Part shown: positions 36,078 to 45,146 of the stretch, in pieces | How positions within the stretch are numbered: the first letter of the stretch is position 1 | How the letters are laid out: every line of letters starts with the position of its first letter | Assembly (NCBI GenBank): GCA_046582185.1 | Contig: JAYGEX010000015.1 | Coordinates: 1 to 64,000, forward strand | Origin: GCA-002726655 sp046582185 | GTDB lineage: Bacteria > Pseudomonadota > Gammaproteobacteria > Pseudomonadales > Azotimanducaceae | Direction of reading: 5' to 3' | DNA length: 64,000 nucleotides | The notes under the pieces: model-generated | What the model saw: only the letters and a program-made list of their open reading frames with translations | Told to the model about the DNA's origin: nothing | Database searches by the model: none | Translations under genes and position numbers: made by a program

Positions 36078-36926
36078 CTATTTCTCTGTCTCGGTGAGTC
36101 CGCTGACGAACAGCTTCTGCATGCCCAGGACGACCAATACCGGAGGCAGCATCGCCATCAGCGCAGTCATCATAACGATATGCCAGGATGGATTGCCCTC
36201 AGCGGTTTCAAGCAGACCTTTAATTCCCATAACAATGGTATACATTGATTTTTCGGTGGTGATTAACAGTGGCCACAAATATTGATTCCAGCCGAAAATA
36301 AATAAGATGACAAACATGGCGGCGATGCTGGTGCGTGACATTGGCAGTAGAATGTCAAAGAAGAAACGCATGGGTCCAGCTCCGTCAATTCGGGCTGCCT
36401 CAAGCAGCTCATCCGGGACGGTCAGAAATGTTTGCCGAAACATAAATGTCGCAGTGGCACTGGCGATAAGCGGAATGGTGAGTCCCCAGTAGGAGTTCAG
36501 CATATTTAGGTTTGCAACAACCTCAAAGGTAGGCAGAATCCGGACCTCTACCGGCAGCATCAGGGTCACAAAGATCGACCAGAAAAAGAACATTCTAAAT
36601 CGAAACTTGAAGTAAACGATGGCATAGGCCGAGAGTAGGGATATTGAAATTTTGCCGGTTGCAATCATTAGTGCCATCACCAGCGAATTTAACATCATCA
36701 TGCCTACCGGAATGTCCCCGATACCGTCATCACTTTGTGTGAAGGTGGTTTTGAGGTTAATTAGAAATTGGTCACCTGGTAGAAGTGGAAACGGCACTTG
36801 TGTGACGCGAATCGCGTCATGAGTTGCAGCGACAAATGTCACCCAAACGGGGAAAGCGACAATCAGTATGCCGATGACAAGAATGGCATGGGAGACGAGT
36901 GTCCCGAGCGGTCGGTTTTGAGTCAT
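36078..36926 (-). CDS. ugpE: Glycerol-3-phosphate ABC transporter permease
   Basis: 282 residues with six membrane segments. The EAA-like loop is ELLEAARIDGAGPMRFFFDILLP. Opening residues ILVIGILIVAFPVWVTFVAA and the VRILPTFEVVANLNMLNSYW region follow Escherichia UgpE closely. It forms the translocation pore with UgpA. Its ATG overlaps the last base of ugpA. Confidence 0.93.
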   Translation of the reverse strand: MTQNRPLGTLVSHAILVIGILIVAFPVWVTFVAATHDAIRVTQVPFPLLPGDQFLINLKTTFTQSDDGIGDIPVGMMMLNSLVMALMIATGKISISLLSAYAIVYFKFRFRMFFFWSIFVTLMLPVEVRILPTFEVVANLNMLNSYWGLTIPLIASATATFMFRQTFLTVPDELLEAARIDGAGPMRFFFDILLPMSRTSIAAMFVILFIFGWNQYLWPLLITTEKSMYTIVMGIKGLLETAEGNPSWHIVMMTALMAMLPPVLVVLGMQKLFVSGLTETEK

Positions 36927-37807
36927 CAGTAATCTACCTTGCGCTCGATGTAACGAAACTGAATAACGGTGATGATCGTTACCATAAGCATCAAGATTGT
37001 CGACTGGGCTGCAGAACTACCGAGATCAAGACCGATAAAACCATCACTGTAGGCTTTGTACACCAAAATTTCGGTCGCCTTCGCCGGACCGCCAGCAGTG
37101 ACGACATGAATAATGCCGAAAGTTTCAAAGAATGCGTACACAATATTCACCACCAACAAGAAAAATGTGGTTGGGGTAATTAGTGGGAAAATGATCGTCC
37201 AAAACCGATATAAAGGTCCGGCTCCGTCAATTGCTGCGGCTTCGATCAAGGTCTTGGGAATGGCCTGCATTGCGGCAAGAAAAAACAGGAAATTGTAGCT
37301 GATCTGTTTCCAGGTGGCCGCCATGATGACGAGAGCCATTGCTTCATTTCCGTTGAGTTTGTGATTCCAGTCCCAACCGAAACTGTCGAGGAAGTAGCTG
37401 AGAATGCCCAGGGTCGGGTCAAACATAAATACCCACAATGTCCCGGCAATGGCAGGTGCAACTGCATAAGGCCAAATCAACATTGTTCGATATAACAGTG
37501 CACCCTTGATGACCTGGTCTGCCATTCCCGCAAGTACCAGTGCGCTAAGCAATGATAGGCCTGCAACCATGGAAGAGAAGAAAATCGTACGATAGAAAGT
37601 TTCAAAGTAGAGCTTATCTTCGAACAGAAGTTGATAATTTTCGAAATAGACGAATTCGCTTGATAGGCCGAAGGCGTCTTCAATCAGGAATGATTGGTAA
37701 ATCGATTGTGCGGCTGGCCACATAAAGAACACCGCGATTATCAGTAATTGCGGAGTAAGCAAGGCGTAGGGTAGCCAGGACGAGCCGAAATGTACCTGCT
37801 TAAGCAT
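36926..37807 (-). CDS. ugpA: Glycerol-3-phosphate ABC transporter permease
   Basis: 293 residues, six membrane segments. WLPYALLTPQLLIIAVFFMW, WKQISYNFLFFLAAMQAIPK, the EAA loop IEAAAIDGAGPLYRFWTIIF and the ending VIQFRYIERKVDY match remembered UgpA almost block for block. Pore subunit paired with UgpE. It starts 12 bases after the ugpB stop. Confidence 0.93.
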   Translation of the reverse strand: MLKQVHFGSSWLPYALLTPQLLIIAVFFMWPAAQSIYQSFLIEDAFGLSSEFVYFENYQLLFEDKLYFETFYRTIFFSSMVAGLSLLSALVLAGMADQVIKGALLYRTMLIWPYAVAPAIAGTLWVFMFDPTLGILSYFLDSFGWDWNHKLNGNEAMALVIMAATWKQISYNFLFFLAAMQAIPKTLIEAAAIDGAGPLYRFWTIIFPLITPTTFFLLVVNIVYAFFETFGIIHVVTAGGPAKATEILVYKAYSDGFIGLDLGSSAAQSTILMLMVTIITVIQFRYIERKVDY

Positions 37808-37819
37808 TGATTGAGGACA

Positions 37820-39124
37820 TTAATTTGCCCTTTCAAATCTTCGAAGGAGTTTATTCCCTCTTCTAACAGCATCATCCAACCCTTCGGATGCCGTTTTGGA
37901 CCCTGCCCAGATTGCTTCCAATTCTTCATTGATTACCGCCCTGATCTGGACATAATTGCCGAATCGCAAACCCCGCGAATTGATAGTCGGTGTATTGAGG
38001 CCAAGCTGTTTAACTGCAGTGTCATTGCCAGGGTTTCGATCATAATAGCCCTGGGCGCGTGACAGCTCGGCAGCATTTTTGGTGATAGGCACGTAACCTG
38101 TCTCTTGATGCCACCAGGCTTGAAGTTCCGCTGTTGACAGGTAGGTAATAAATTTCGCGATGCCCCTGTAGCTTGCCTTACTATGTCCCCTTAAGACCCA
38201 CAGCGTGGCACCGCCGATAATGGAATTTTGAGGTGATGCGGCAACATTCTCATCGAGGGGCAACATTGTCTGGCCGAAGTCGAATTTTGCCTGACTCTTC
38301 AATGCTGCGGTGTTGGCAGAGGAACTCATCCACATGCCGCACTCTCCACTTGTAAATAGGGGAAGGCTGCTATCTTCACGCCCACCATAGACAAATGTAT
38401 TGTCCGCTTGTGAATCTGCGATCGACTGAATCCGCTCCTTGACTGCCTTGTTGTTGAATGTCAGTTCTGCATCAATACCCGCAAAGCCGTTTTCGCGGGT
38501 GCCGATGGCTTGATTGTGCCAGGCAGAATAGTTTTCAATCATCACCCAGGATTGCCAGCCGAAGGAGAACCCACATTTCATGCCGGATGCGAGTAACTTC
38601 TTTGCGGCGGCATTCACTTCATTCCAGGTAGAGGGCGGATTTTGAATACCCGCATGTTTAAATGCGTCTTTGTTATACCAGAGAACTGGGGTGGATGAAT
38701 TAAAGGGCATCGACAGCAGCTCCCCGTTAGGGGTTTGGTAATAAGAGATCACCCCAGGTAAGTATATTGACTTGTCGAATGGCTCGTTTGCATCCGTCAT
38801 TAATGCTTCCAGCGGATAGATAGCACCTTTGGCAGCCATCATCGTTGCAGTACCCACTTCAAAAACCTGTACCAGATGAGGCTGCTTTCGGGCGCGAAAA
38901 GCAGCAACCGCTGCAGTCATCGTATCGGTATAGTTGCCCTTGTAAGTCGGTACAATCTTGTATTGGTTCTGACTGGCATTAAAACCTCGCGCTATTTTAT
39001 CGACTCGTTCGCCATTCTCGGCGCCCATTGCATGCCACCAGGAAATTTCAGTTTCTGCCTGTGAAACCGGCACAAAAAGAGTGAGAGTCAGTGCCCAGGC
39101 CAGGATTGGAAGTTTGTTAGTAAT
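37820..39124 (-). CDS. ugpB: Glycerol-3-phosphate-binding protein, probable ATT start
   Basis: The mature protein is plainly UgpB: SWWHAMGAENGERVDKIARG, VPTYKGNYTDTM, LVQVFEVGTATMMAAKGA, PFNSSTPVLWYNKDAFKHAG, SGMKCGFSFGWQSW, GNQ-type ending RRGNKLLRRFE. Reading upstream of the first standard start (GTG 39073) the frame gives a textbook signal peptide, TNKLPILAWALTLTLFVPVS-QA, cleaved before ETEIS. The only start placed correctly after AAGGAG is an ATT at 39122-39124; the frame is closed by TAA six codons before the SD. So translation either starts at ATT, as for infC, or ATG has mutated. Periplasmic. Confidence 0.85.
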   Translation of the reverse strand: MTNKLPILAWALTLTLFVPVSQAETEISWWHAMGAENGERVDKIARGFNASQNQYKIVPTYKGNYTDTMTAAVAAFRARKQPHLVQVFEVGTATMMAAKGAIYPLEALMTDANEPFDKSIYLPGVISYYQTPNGELLSMPFNSSTPVLWYNKDAFKHAGIQNPPSTWNEVNAAAKKLLASGMKCGFSFGWQSWVMIENYSAWHNQAIGTRENGFAGIDAELTFNNKAVKERIQSIADSQADNTFVYGGREDSSLPLFTSGECGMWMSSSANTAALKSQAKFDFGQTMLPLDENVAASPQNSIIGGATLWVLRGHSKASYRGIAKFITYLSTAELQAWWHQETGYVPITKNAAELSRAQGYYDRNPGNDTAVKQLGLNTPTINSRGLRFGNYVQIRAVINEELEAIWAGSKTASEGLDDAVRRGNKLLRRFERAN

Positions 39125-39211
39125 ACTTGTCTCCTTAACTTTTAATTAGTGCTTTCAATTAGAGCTTCCTATAAGAGCTTGTTATAAAGGTTTACAGATA
39201 AGCTTCAGGCT

Positions 39212-40588
39212 TCATATCGTACGCTGCTTTGAAACATCTGAGTCATCCAGGTCGCGGCCACTGGTTTCCGTTAGCAGTAAAACCGAGATGAGCGTTAACA
39301 AGCTGGCAATTGCGATGTAAACCGAAATATAGAATGTCCCAACTTCCTTCCAGAGGAAAGTAGCGATGATTGGCGCCAAAGCGCCGCCTAGAATGGCGCC
39401 TAACTGGTATCCAAGCGAGGCGCCTGAGTAGCGAACGTGGGTTGCAAACATTTCCGCCAGAAATGCAGCCTGTGGCCCGTACATCATAGAAAGGAATATC
39501 TGCCCGCCAGACATGGCCAGGACAATCAGCCAGAAATTTGAAGTATCGATTAGCGGGAACATCGCAAATGCCCAGATACCGCCGAGTACAGCGCCTAACA
39601 TATACACGCCACGCCGGCCGTTGCGATCGGAATAAGACGCAGCAATGAAGAGCGTCGGTATCTGTACGAAAGATGAAATTAGTACCGCTTGCAACATGAA
39701 ATCGCGGGACAAGCCAAGACCTTCCGGGTGACTGCCGTAGGCGACCAGGAAGGCAACCAGAATGTAAAATGTTACCTGCACGCCCAAAAAGGCACCGGCA
39801 GCCAACAATATTTGCCTGGGATATGTTTTGACGACTTCTATGACCGGCGAGCGTTCCTTTTGAGCGGATGCTTTTTCAGCAGTGCCCGGGTCTTCAAGTT
39901 CTTTCTTCTCTTTGGCCTTCTGTAATTCACGAAACGCTGGCGTATCTTCCAGGGTCAATTGGACGTACATGCTAATGCCGATAAGGATGATGCTGCTGAG
40001 GAAAGGCAAGCGCCAGCCCCAGTCAATAAACTGTTCGTCCGTGCAGAATGCGCTGACAGCGAGAAATGCCAGATTCGCCAGAATGATACCAACAGGTGCG
40101 CCAGCCTGTGCAAATGCGCCATAGAAGCCTCGCTTGTCAGCTGGCGCATTTTCTGTCACCAATAACATTGCGCCACCCCATTGTCCGCCGACAGCGAGGC
40201 CCTGGGTGAATCGTAATAAGATCAACAGTACAGGTGCAGCCGGACCAATCAATGCGTATGTCGGCAATAGGCCGATAATGGTTGTCGCGACCCCCATCAG
40301 CATCAGGGCGGTAACCAATGCCGCTTTTCGACCCACCCGGTCGCCAAAGTGACCAAATAGAACGCCGCCTACGGGCCTGGCGAGGAAGCCGATTGCAAAG
40401 GTGCTAAATGATGCCATCAGCTTGACCAGCTCGGGCATGTCCGAAGGGAAAAACAAAGTCGGAAAGACCAGCGCTGCTGCAGTGCCATAGATAAAGAAGT
40501 CGTACCATTCAATGCTGGTGCCTGCCAGCGATGTCATAGCGACCTTGCGCATGCTTGTCTCAGAGACCTTTGATTCTTGCGAAACCAT
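39212..40588 (-). CDS. MFS transporter, metabolite:H+ symporter (MHS) family
   Basis: 458 residues, twelve membrane segments. The N-terminal SLAGTSIEWYDFFIYGTAAA is the MHS signature, followed by RPVGGVLFGHFGDRVGRKAA and RFTQGLAVGGQWGGAMLLV. Members (ProP, KgtP, ShiA) import compatible solutes, dicarboxylates or shikimate with protons; the substrate here is not clear. A charged insert (KAKEKKELEDPGTAEKASA) lies in the central loop. AGGTAACAAC precedes the ATG. It is encoded upstream of ugpB in the same direction with an 87-base gap. Confidence 0.9.
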   Translation of the reverse strand: MVSQESKVSETSMRKVAMTSLAGTSIEWYDFFIYGTAAALVFPTLFFPSDMPELVKLMASFSTFAIGFLARPVGGVLFGHFGDRVGRKAALVTALMLMGVATTIIGLLPTYALIGPAAPVLLILLRFTQGLAVGGQWGGAMLLVTENAPADKRGFYGAFAQAGAPVGIILANLAFLAVSAFCTDEQFIDWGWRLPFLSSIILIGISMYVQLTLEDTPAFRELQKAKEKKELEDPGTAEKASAQKERSPVIEVVKTYPRQILLAAGAFLGVQVTFYILVAFLVAYGSHPEGLGLSRDFMLQAVLISSFVQIPTLFIAASYSDRNGRRGVYMLGAVLGGIWAFAMFPLIDTSNFWLIVLAMSGGQIFLSMMYGPQAAFLAEMFATHVRYSGASLGYQLGAILGGALAPIIATFLWKEVGTFYISVYIAIASLLTLISVLLLTETSGRDLDDSDVSKQRTI

Positions 40589-40836
40589 GTTGTTACCTGA
40601 TTTGTTGTTATTCTTGGTTATGTTGGTAGTCTACAGCGAATCACGATGTACAGACTGCTAAAAGAAGCCTTCAAGAAGCCAGGCGTCCATCTGGCAAGAA
40701 TTATTGGATATTTTCAACTGAAAGGTAGTGGAAGTTGAGCAAACGATGGTATTTTAGAAACGAACCGGTACTAAGGTGAAGAGAAAAACTGTTAGTACAC
40801 TAAACGATTTTAATTCCAAATGGAGAACATGGAATA

Positions 40837-41457
40837 ATGATTCAGCTATATGGCTTGCGCATGAGCAATTATTACAGCTTGACCAAAGCACTCATGATCG
40901 AAAAGGGTGTTGAATTTGAAGAAGTAAAGGCGCCGCCAACGCAAGAAGAAGATAATTTGGCGCGTACGCCCATGGGCAAAATGCCTTCGATTGGTGTGAA
41001 CGGAGAGTACCTATCGGAATCCATTGCGATTGCTACCTACCTCGATCGCATTGCACCAGAACCGGCGCTGCTACCCAGCGAAGACTTTGCTGCTGCCAAA
41101 GTGATGGAGCTGGTCTGCCATCTGAAGCTCGATGTAGAACTCGTTGCCCGACGTTGCTTACCGCAATTGCTGTTTAAGAAACCCGTTAGCGACGAAATCA
41201 AAGAAAGCACCAGGAAAGATCTGCTTAAAGGCATGGCCGCGCTCGATCGGATCTTCGTTGGCGCGCCCTATGCTGCCGGAGATACCGTGACACTCGCTGA
41301 CTTTTACACCTTCTATACCTTTGGCCTTGCCGGTGTAATTTCAAAGACCGTGCTGGAGATGAATGTGCTTGAAGGTTATTCCCGAATTCAGGAAGTCGTC
41401 AAGCTGATGGCGGAACATCCGAGTATTGCCCAGGTGGAAGCTGAGAAGGCAGCTTAG
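40837..41457 (+). CDS. Glutathione S-transferase
   Basis: 206 residues. YGLRMSNYYSLTKALMIEKG is the N-terminal GSH-site strand and helix (Ser/Asn-type), MGKMPSI holds the cis-Pro, SESIAIATYLDRIAP binds the gamma-Glu, and DTVTLADFYTFYTFGLAG is the C-terminal N-capping motif (S/T-x-x-D). SD GGAATA lies before the ATG. Converges with the TVP38 gene across 17 bases. Confidence 0.92.
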   Translation: MIQLYGLRMSNYYSLTKALMIEKGVEFEEVKAPPTQEEDNLARTPMGKMPSIGVNGEYLSESIAIATYLDRIAPEPALLPSEDFAAAKVMELVCHLKLDVELVARRCLPQLLFKKPVSDEIKESTRKDLLKGMAALDRIFVGAPYAAGDTVTLADFYTFYTFGLAGVISKTVLEMNVLEGYSRIQEVVKLMAEHPSIAQVEAEKAA

Positions 41458-41474
41458 GAAATTACTGATACGGT

Positions 41475-42128
41475 TTACCCTGAATCGGGCTTGAGCAATC
41501 GCGCTGATTGGCGTTTTACATAGTATCCATAAATGCCGAGGATGGTGATAGTGGCGACAATAATGACCAGCGAGTGCTCATCCCACCAGGTGACAAATAC
41601 ATCGCCAATGACGACCAGAAGAATAATTGCAGGTGTAATACCTATTAAAGTACCAATAAGGAAGCTGCTCAAGCTGATTTTTGAAGCTGCCAGCAACCAG
41701 TGGACAAGAGGATGTAGAAAAGTGGTGAGTCGGATAAGGGCAGTACCCTTTATGGGGTGTTGCTCGAGCCCCTGACTAAACTTTCTAAGTGGGCGTGGAA
41801 GTTTGCTGCTGATGCCTCTGCCGAGCATAAATCGAGCAAACAAAAAGGCAACTGTGGCGGCCAGCATTGCCCCAAAGAGAGACAGTGGTAGCGCCAGCCA
41901 CAATGGCCAAATCAATCCAGCAAGTACCACCCAAATGACCGAGGGTACTTGCAGCAACTCGCCAAAAACAAATGCAAAGCAAAAAACCAATGGCGCCCAG
42001 GGGCCGAGCTGCCGAGCGTATTCCCGGAAACTCTCCAGGCTGAGGAAGGTGACCAGATCCAGGTACCATGCCAGAGCAACCGCTAGTAAGAAGGCGAGCA
42101 ATGCGATTAATCGTAGTGCTTTTTTCAT
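41475..42128 (-). CDS. TVP38/TMEM64 (VTT/DedA-like) membrane protein
   Basis: 217 residues with about five hydrophobic segments. Diagnostic are FAFVFGELLQVPSVIWVVLAG and the G-x-x-x-G-rich helix FGAMLAATVAFLFARFMLGRG, then TTFLHPLVHWLLAASKISLSSF. Members are lipid scramblase- or transporter-like inner-membrane proteins. A basic C-terminal tail (KRQSARLLKP) is cytoplasmic. Single gene. Confidence 0.88.
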   Translation of the reverse strand: MKKALRLIALLAFLLAVALAWYLDLVTFLSLESFREYARQLGPWAPLVFCFAFVFGELLQVPSVIWVVLAGLIWPLWLALPLSLFGAMLAATVAFLFARFMLGRGISSKLPRPLRKFSQGLEQHPIKGTALIRLTTFLHPLVHWLLAASKISLSSFLIGTLIGITPAIILLVVIGDVFVTWWDEHSLVIIVATITILGIYGYYVKRQSARLLKPDSG

Positions 42129-42263
42129 CTATTGGTATGGTTCCTGGTGCATGGCAAACATTTGGCGTCTGTGCTTGTGCTGCGTAGTGTACCTCAGACG
42201 GGCATTTGCTATTAGGGGCGTGAATAAATATGCTCAACTACCCTGAATATATAGTGAAATATT

Positions 42264-43007
42264 TTGATCAAGACATCAGCCAAAACTTCCCTGCGTGTAT
42301 TGCATACATCAGATATCCACCTTGATAATTATGCTGGTGCAGGTGAACCAATGAATGCCGGCGAGTCCGGCTTCAGAACCGTGATCGACAAGGCCCTAGA
42401 ACTGGAAGTCGACTTATTCCTGCTTGCGGGTGATCTCTTCGAGCACAATAGGGTGAAGGATCATTGTCTTGAGTTTGCCAGTAAACAACTGGCCAGACTA
42501 AATTGCCCCGTTGTGATGATTACAGGTAACCACGATTGTCTGGCGGATTATTCTGTTTACCATCGCTACGACCCGACATTGGCTGGAGATCATATTCACT
42601 TTATACGTGCAGAGGAGGGCGGCGTCGCCAGTTTTCCAGATCTGGGCGTTAATGTTTGGGGCAAGGGCATAGTCGACCACTACCCGGGAAACAAGCCACT
42701 TGAGGCTGTGCCAGATCATCAGGAAGCGTCCTGGTATATAGGCGTAACCCATGGTTACTACGTTGATTGTGGTGCGGAGATGTTTTCTTCCTTGATCACT
42801 CCAGAAGAAATTAGCCGCAGTAAGCTGGATTATCTGGCTTTAGGCCATGTACATCGGTATCAGTCTATGAGGCATGGAAAGACTCTCGCAGCGTATTCCG
42901 GTTCTCCAAACCTTGATCAAGGTGTCAGCGATATGACGGCGGCCTATGTTGAATTTTGCCCGGATAACGGCGTCACTGTCGAGAAGGTTACTTTGCAATC
43001 AGAGTAA
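42264..43007 (+). CDS. Calcineurin-like metallophosphoesterase (SbcD/Mre11-like)
   Basis: 247 residues with the full two-metal set: HTSDIHLDN (DxH), LLAGDLFEHN (GDxxxxN), ITGNHDCLA (GNHD), VTHGYYVD and LALGHVHRYQS (GHxH). The order and spacing recall SbcD/Mre11 nuclease cores, but the capping domain and an SbcC partner are absent, so a small-molecule or nucleotide phosphodiesterase is as likely. The start is TTG without a good SD; the exact start is uncertain. It converges with a second metallophosphoesterase gene only seven bases away. Confidence 0.85.
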   Translation: MIKTSAKTSLRVLHTSDIHLDNYAGAGEPMNAGESGFRTVIDKALELEVDLFLLAGDLFEHNRVKDHCLEFASKQLARLNCPVVMITGNHDCLADYSVYHRYDPTLAGDHIHFIRAEEGGVASFPDLGVNVWGKGIVDHYPGNKPLEAVPDHQEASWYIGVTHGYYVDCGAEMFSSLITPEEISRSKLDYLALGHVHRYQSMRHGKTLAAYSGSPNLDQGVSDMTAAYVEFCPDNGVTVEKVTLQSE

Positions 43008-43014
43008 CTAATCG

Positions 43015-43596
43015 CTACCAGGGTCGTCTCGAGTTGGCCCAGTCAAATGGCACGATGCCTGATTCGTTAAGCTGCCAAATTTCTGCTCGCGGGCGCTCTT
43101 CATCGAGGTGCAGAAAGCCAATGGTGCCAAACTGAAGATTCAAATTGTGCGGGAATGTGGGGGAGCCGGGGTTTACACAGAGCATACCGTCAATGTGATC
43201 GACCTGCTCAACATGAGTATCACCATAAATCAGTACATCTGGTCGGCCGCTGGGGAAGAGTTTATCTGCCCATCGCCCAACTGTTAGAGCGGGGGGAGAT
43301 TCAGGCATCGGTATATAGTGGGTCAGGCCGATCTTGAATCCATTGAACTCCAGCAGCCATGTTTCCTTTAGCCTTTCATCAAAGGGTTGCAGGATGCGAC
43401 CGCTGGAACCATCATCGCCATTGCCACGGGCAGCGTAGACTGGCGCTATATCATGTAGCTGGTCTATGACGCTCAGGTCGTAGATATCGCCTGCATGAAG
43501 TATTGCTTCAACACCTTTAAATTGCTCAAAGAGATGTGGCCATAATTCCGGCATGGCTTCAGGAATATGTGTGTCGGAGATCAGTCCTAACTTCAT
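43015..43596 (-). CDS. YfcE/MJ0936-type phosphodiesterase
   Basis: 193 residues from ATG 43596, where the fold begins: MKLGLISDTHIPEAMPEL (DTH), ILHAGDIYDLS (GD), AARGNGDDG (GN, the NGD variant), GLTHYIPMP and LIYGDTHVEQVDHIDGMLCV (GDTH), then NPGSPTFP. Length and motifs match this stand-alone phosphodiesterase family. The frame stays open upstream into a transposase remnant; those extra 140 codons are not part of the enzyme. Confidence 0.88.
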   Translation of the reverse strand: MKLGLISDTHIPEAMPELWPHLFEQFKGVEAILHAGDIYDLSVIDQLHDIAPVYAARGNGDDGSSGRILQPFDERLKETWLLEFNGFKIGLTHYIPMPESPPALTVGRWADKLFPSGRPDVLIYGDTHVEQVDHIDGMLCVNPGSPTFPHNLNLQFGTIGFLHLDEERPRAEIWQLNESGIVPFDWANSRRPW

Positions 43597-44016
43597 GATA
43601 AATTCAGTGGTCCTTTCGCGTAATGTGATGGGGTAACTCAATCGGCGTGTAGAATAGCCTGAATTAAGAAGAGATGCTGCATTCTCACGGGTTTCTGGCA
43701 GGATCCAGAATTGTCTACCGGAATTGGTTTTTAGATTACGACGATCATGGCAGATTACCTGCATACCCACCCACCCCGAGCAACCAGGTACATTATCAAC
43801 GACATCCCGATACTGATCCAGAAAATGACTCAGACCAGCCTGAACAGCTTTACTGATTAACTCTTGTGCGCCCTGTCTCAACATACTGGTCAAAAAATCG
43901 GAGATCTTATTTATACCAGCTCCTAAAGTCAGCGACGTGAAGTCACAGCACATAGGCCTTCTAAATTTGAGGCCATTGAAGGGGGACATCGTGATCACAG
44001 TGTGCCGATTTCCCAA
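43597..44016 (-). pseudogene. IS256-like (Mutator) transposase remnant, N-terminal part
   Basis: In frame with and upstream of the phosphodiesterase gene the minus strand reads DFLTSMLRQGAQELISKAVQ, AGLSHFLDQYRDVV, then NLKTNSG and PETRENAASLLNSG. This follows the N-terminal plan of IS256-family transposases (LRxGAxxLLxxAVEAEVxEF, then LxTGIGPVxVxVPKTRxR). The catalytic DDE part is absent and the middle is degenerate. Assigned on pattern only. Confidence 0.45.
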
Positions 44017-44492
44017 TCGGCAGTAGTCTTGAATTTCTTCCTGCGCGCGGGATTTCAGCGGATTCTGCTAACGTATTCACCAAGGTGAAATCGAGCACTA
44101 GCACGTCAATCAATGTTTGCACCAGGGAAGTGAGTCGAATCACCTCATAAACGATAGTCTTTTCAGGACAGAAGTGATTGAGCAACTTCCGTAAAACTTC
44201 ATAACCATCAAAATCTTTGATAAACGCGACGGCAAGAACACAAACCAGAATATGGGGTAGAGAATAGGAATTATAAAGCGTGTTTTCCAAGATTTCAAAA
44301 GTACCCTGCGGACTACGAGATGCCGGTTCAACAATCGCCCATCTCAAAACCTTGGGATGATCTACCGATATGTATAACCAAGAGAGAATAAAAGTTGGTT
44401 AATGAATATTAGACATAGAGATAATTGCTCAGATGATTGCAGTTCAGAATTTCTGTACTCTGAGTTTCGGCCCTGAACATCAAACTTCGGAT
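44017..44492. other. Interval of 476 bases holding repeat copy A
   Basis: No supported gene. A 128-codon minus-strand frame across 43961-44347 runs through the repeat and has no SD. The right third is AT-rich DNA after the membrane-protein stop. Confidence 0.4.
44260..44300 (-). repeat. Dispersed promoter-bearing repeat, copy A (short)
   Basis: GAGAATAGGAATTATAAAGC at 44260 and the following seven bases are identical to the left edge of copies C and D; similarity fades after about 40 bases. Read leftward it gives TTGAAA, 17 bases, TATAAT (the -10 box is the complement of 44270-44275), the best consensus promoter of the four copies. It would transcribe toward the IS256-like remnant and the YfcE-type gene. 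Confidence 0.75.
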
Positions 44493-45146
44493 TCAAGCGA
44501 AGAGCAAAGTAGCAATATCAGCCCAGATAGGCATTTTCGCGATGCTCAATTTGGCCATCATTGCAGCAAAGAATAGCCCCAGTCCTAATAGACTGGCCCA
44601 GTGTGGCCTTTTCAATCTGACCATATCGTAGCCGATTAACAAGCCGAACAACCCAAGCTCTATGATCGGAATAAACGGGAAAGGCGCTCCAATAGTCTCA
44701 ATTAAGCGGGCAACAGCCGGGTCTAGGATGAGTATTCCGGCCAGTAACATCAACCGTTTGTGGGCAGCACCGTTAGCACGGTTTACCAGTCCCAAGACAA
44801 ATGCAATACTAAAATTAATCAAATCGGTGGTAGGAAACATCATGGAAGCTATGTGGCTATTCTTGCCGATAGCGAACTCCGGAAGAGCGAAGGCTGCTCT
44901 CATCATGAAGTATCCTGTCACCAGCATGGATATGGCAAGGATCATACTCCATCGACCCCGTTGGCGATGTTGTTGTAATCGCCCGCCTTGAACCAGACTG
45001 GCTTGTAAAGTATAGAAACCAAACCAAGATACGAATATCACGCCATGTACATGGTAAAGCAGCGGCAGTGAAAAGGCGCCATTTGGTTTTGTTAGAACGG
45101 GTGGAAGAAAGCCAAGTAGGACGATGCTGGTTAGCAGAACACCCAT
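44493..45146 (-). CDS. Integral membrane protein, seven-helix type, unknown function
   Basis: 217 residues from ATG 45146 with about six to seven hydrophobic segments. LLYHVHGVIFVSWFGFYTLQ and HRQRGRWSMILAISMLV carry the conserved His and Trp of a common bacterial membrane family (DUF2306-like in appearance). Reading upstream, the frame continues for 21 codons (NKIKVKGPITTAEPFFFY) in a way that fits the family N-terminus, but no ATG, GTG or TTG is found before TAA. The N-terminus may therefore be damaged. Confidence 0.72.
   Translation of the reverse strand: MGVLLTSIVLLGFLPPVLTKPNGAFSLPLLYHVHGVIFVSWFGFYTLQASLVQGGRLQQHRQRGRWSMILAISMLVTGYFMMRAAFALPEFAIGKNSHIASMMFPTTDLINFSIAFVLGLVNRANGAAHKRLMLLAGILILDPAVARLIETIGAPFPFIPIIELGLFGLLIGYDMVRLKRPHWASLLGLGLFFAAMMAKLSIAKMPIWADIATLLFA

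Noticed and set aside
43597..44016. Treating the phosphodiesterase as a 333-residue protein.
   Set aside because: The enzyme fold starts precisely at ATG 43596, and the upstream part resembles a degenerate transposase.
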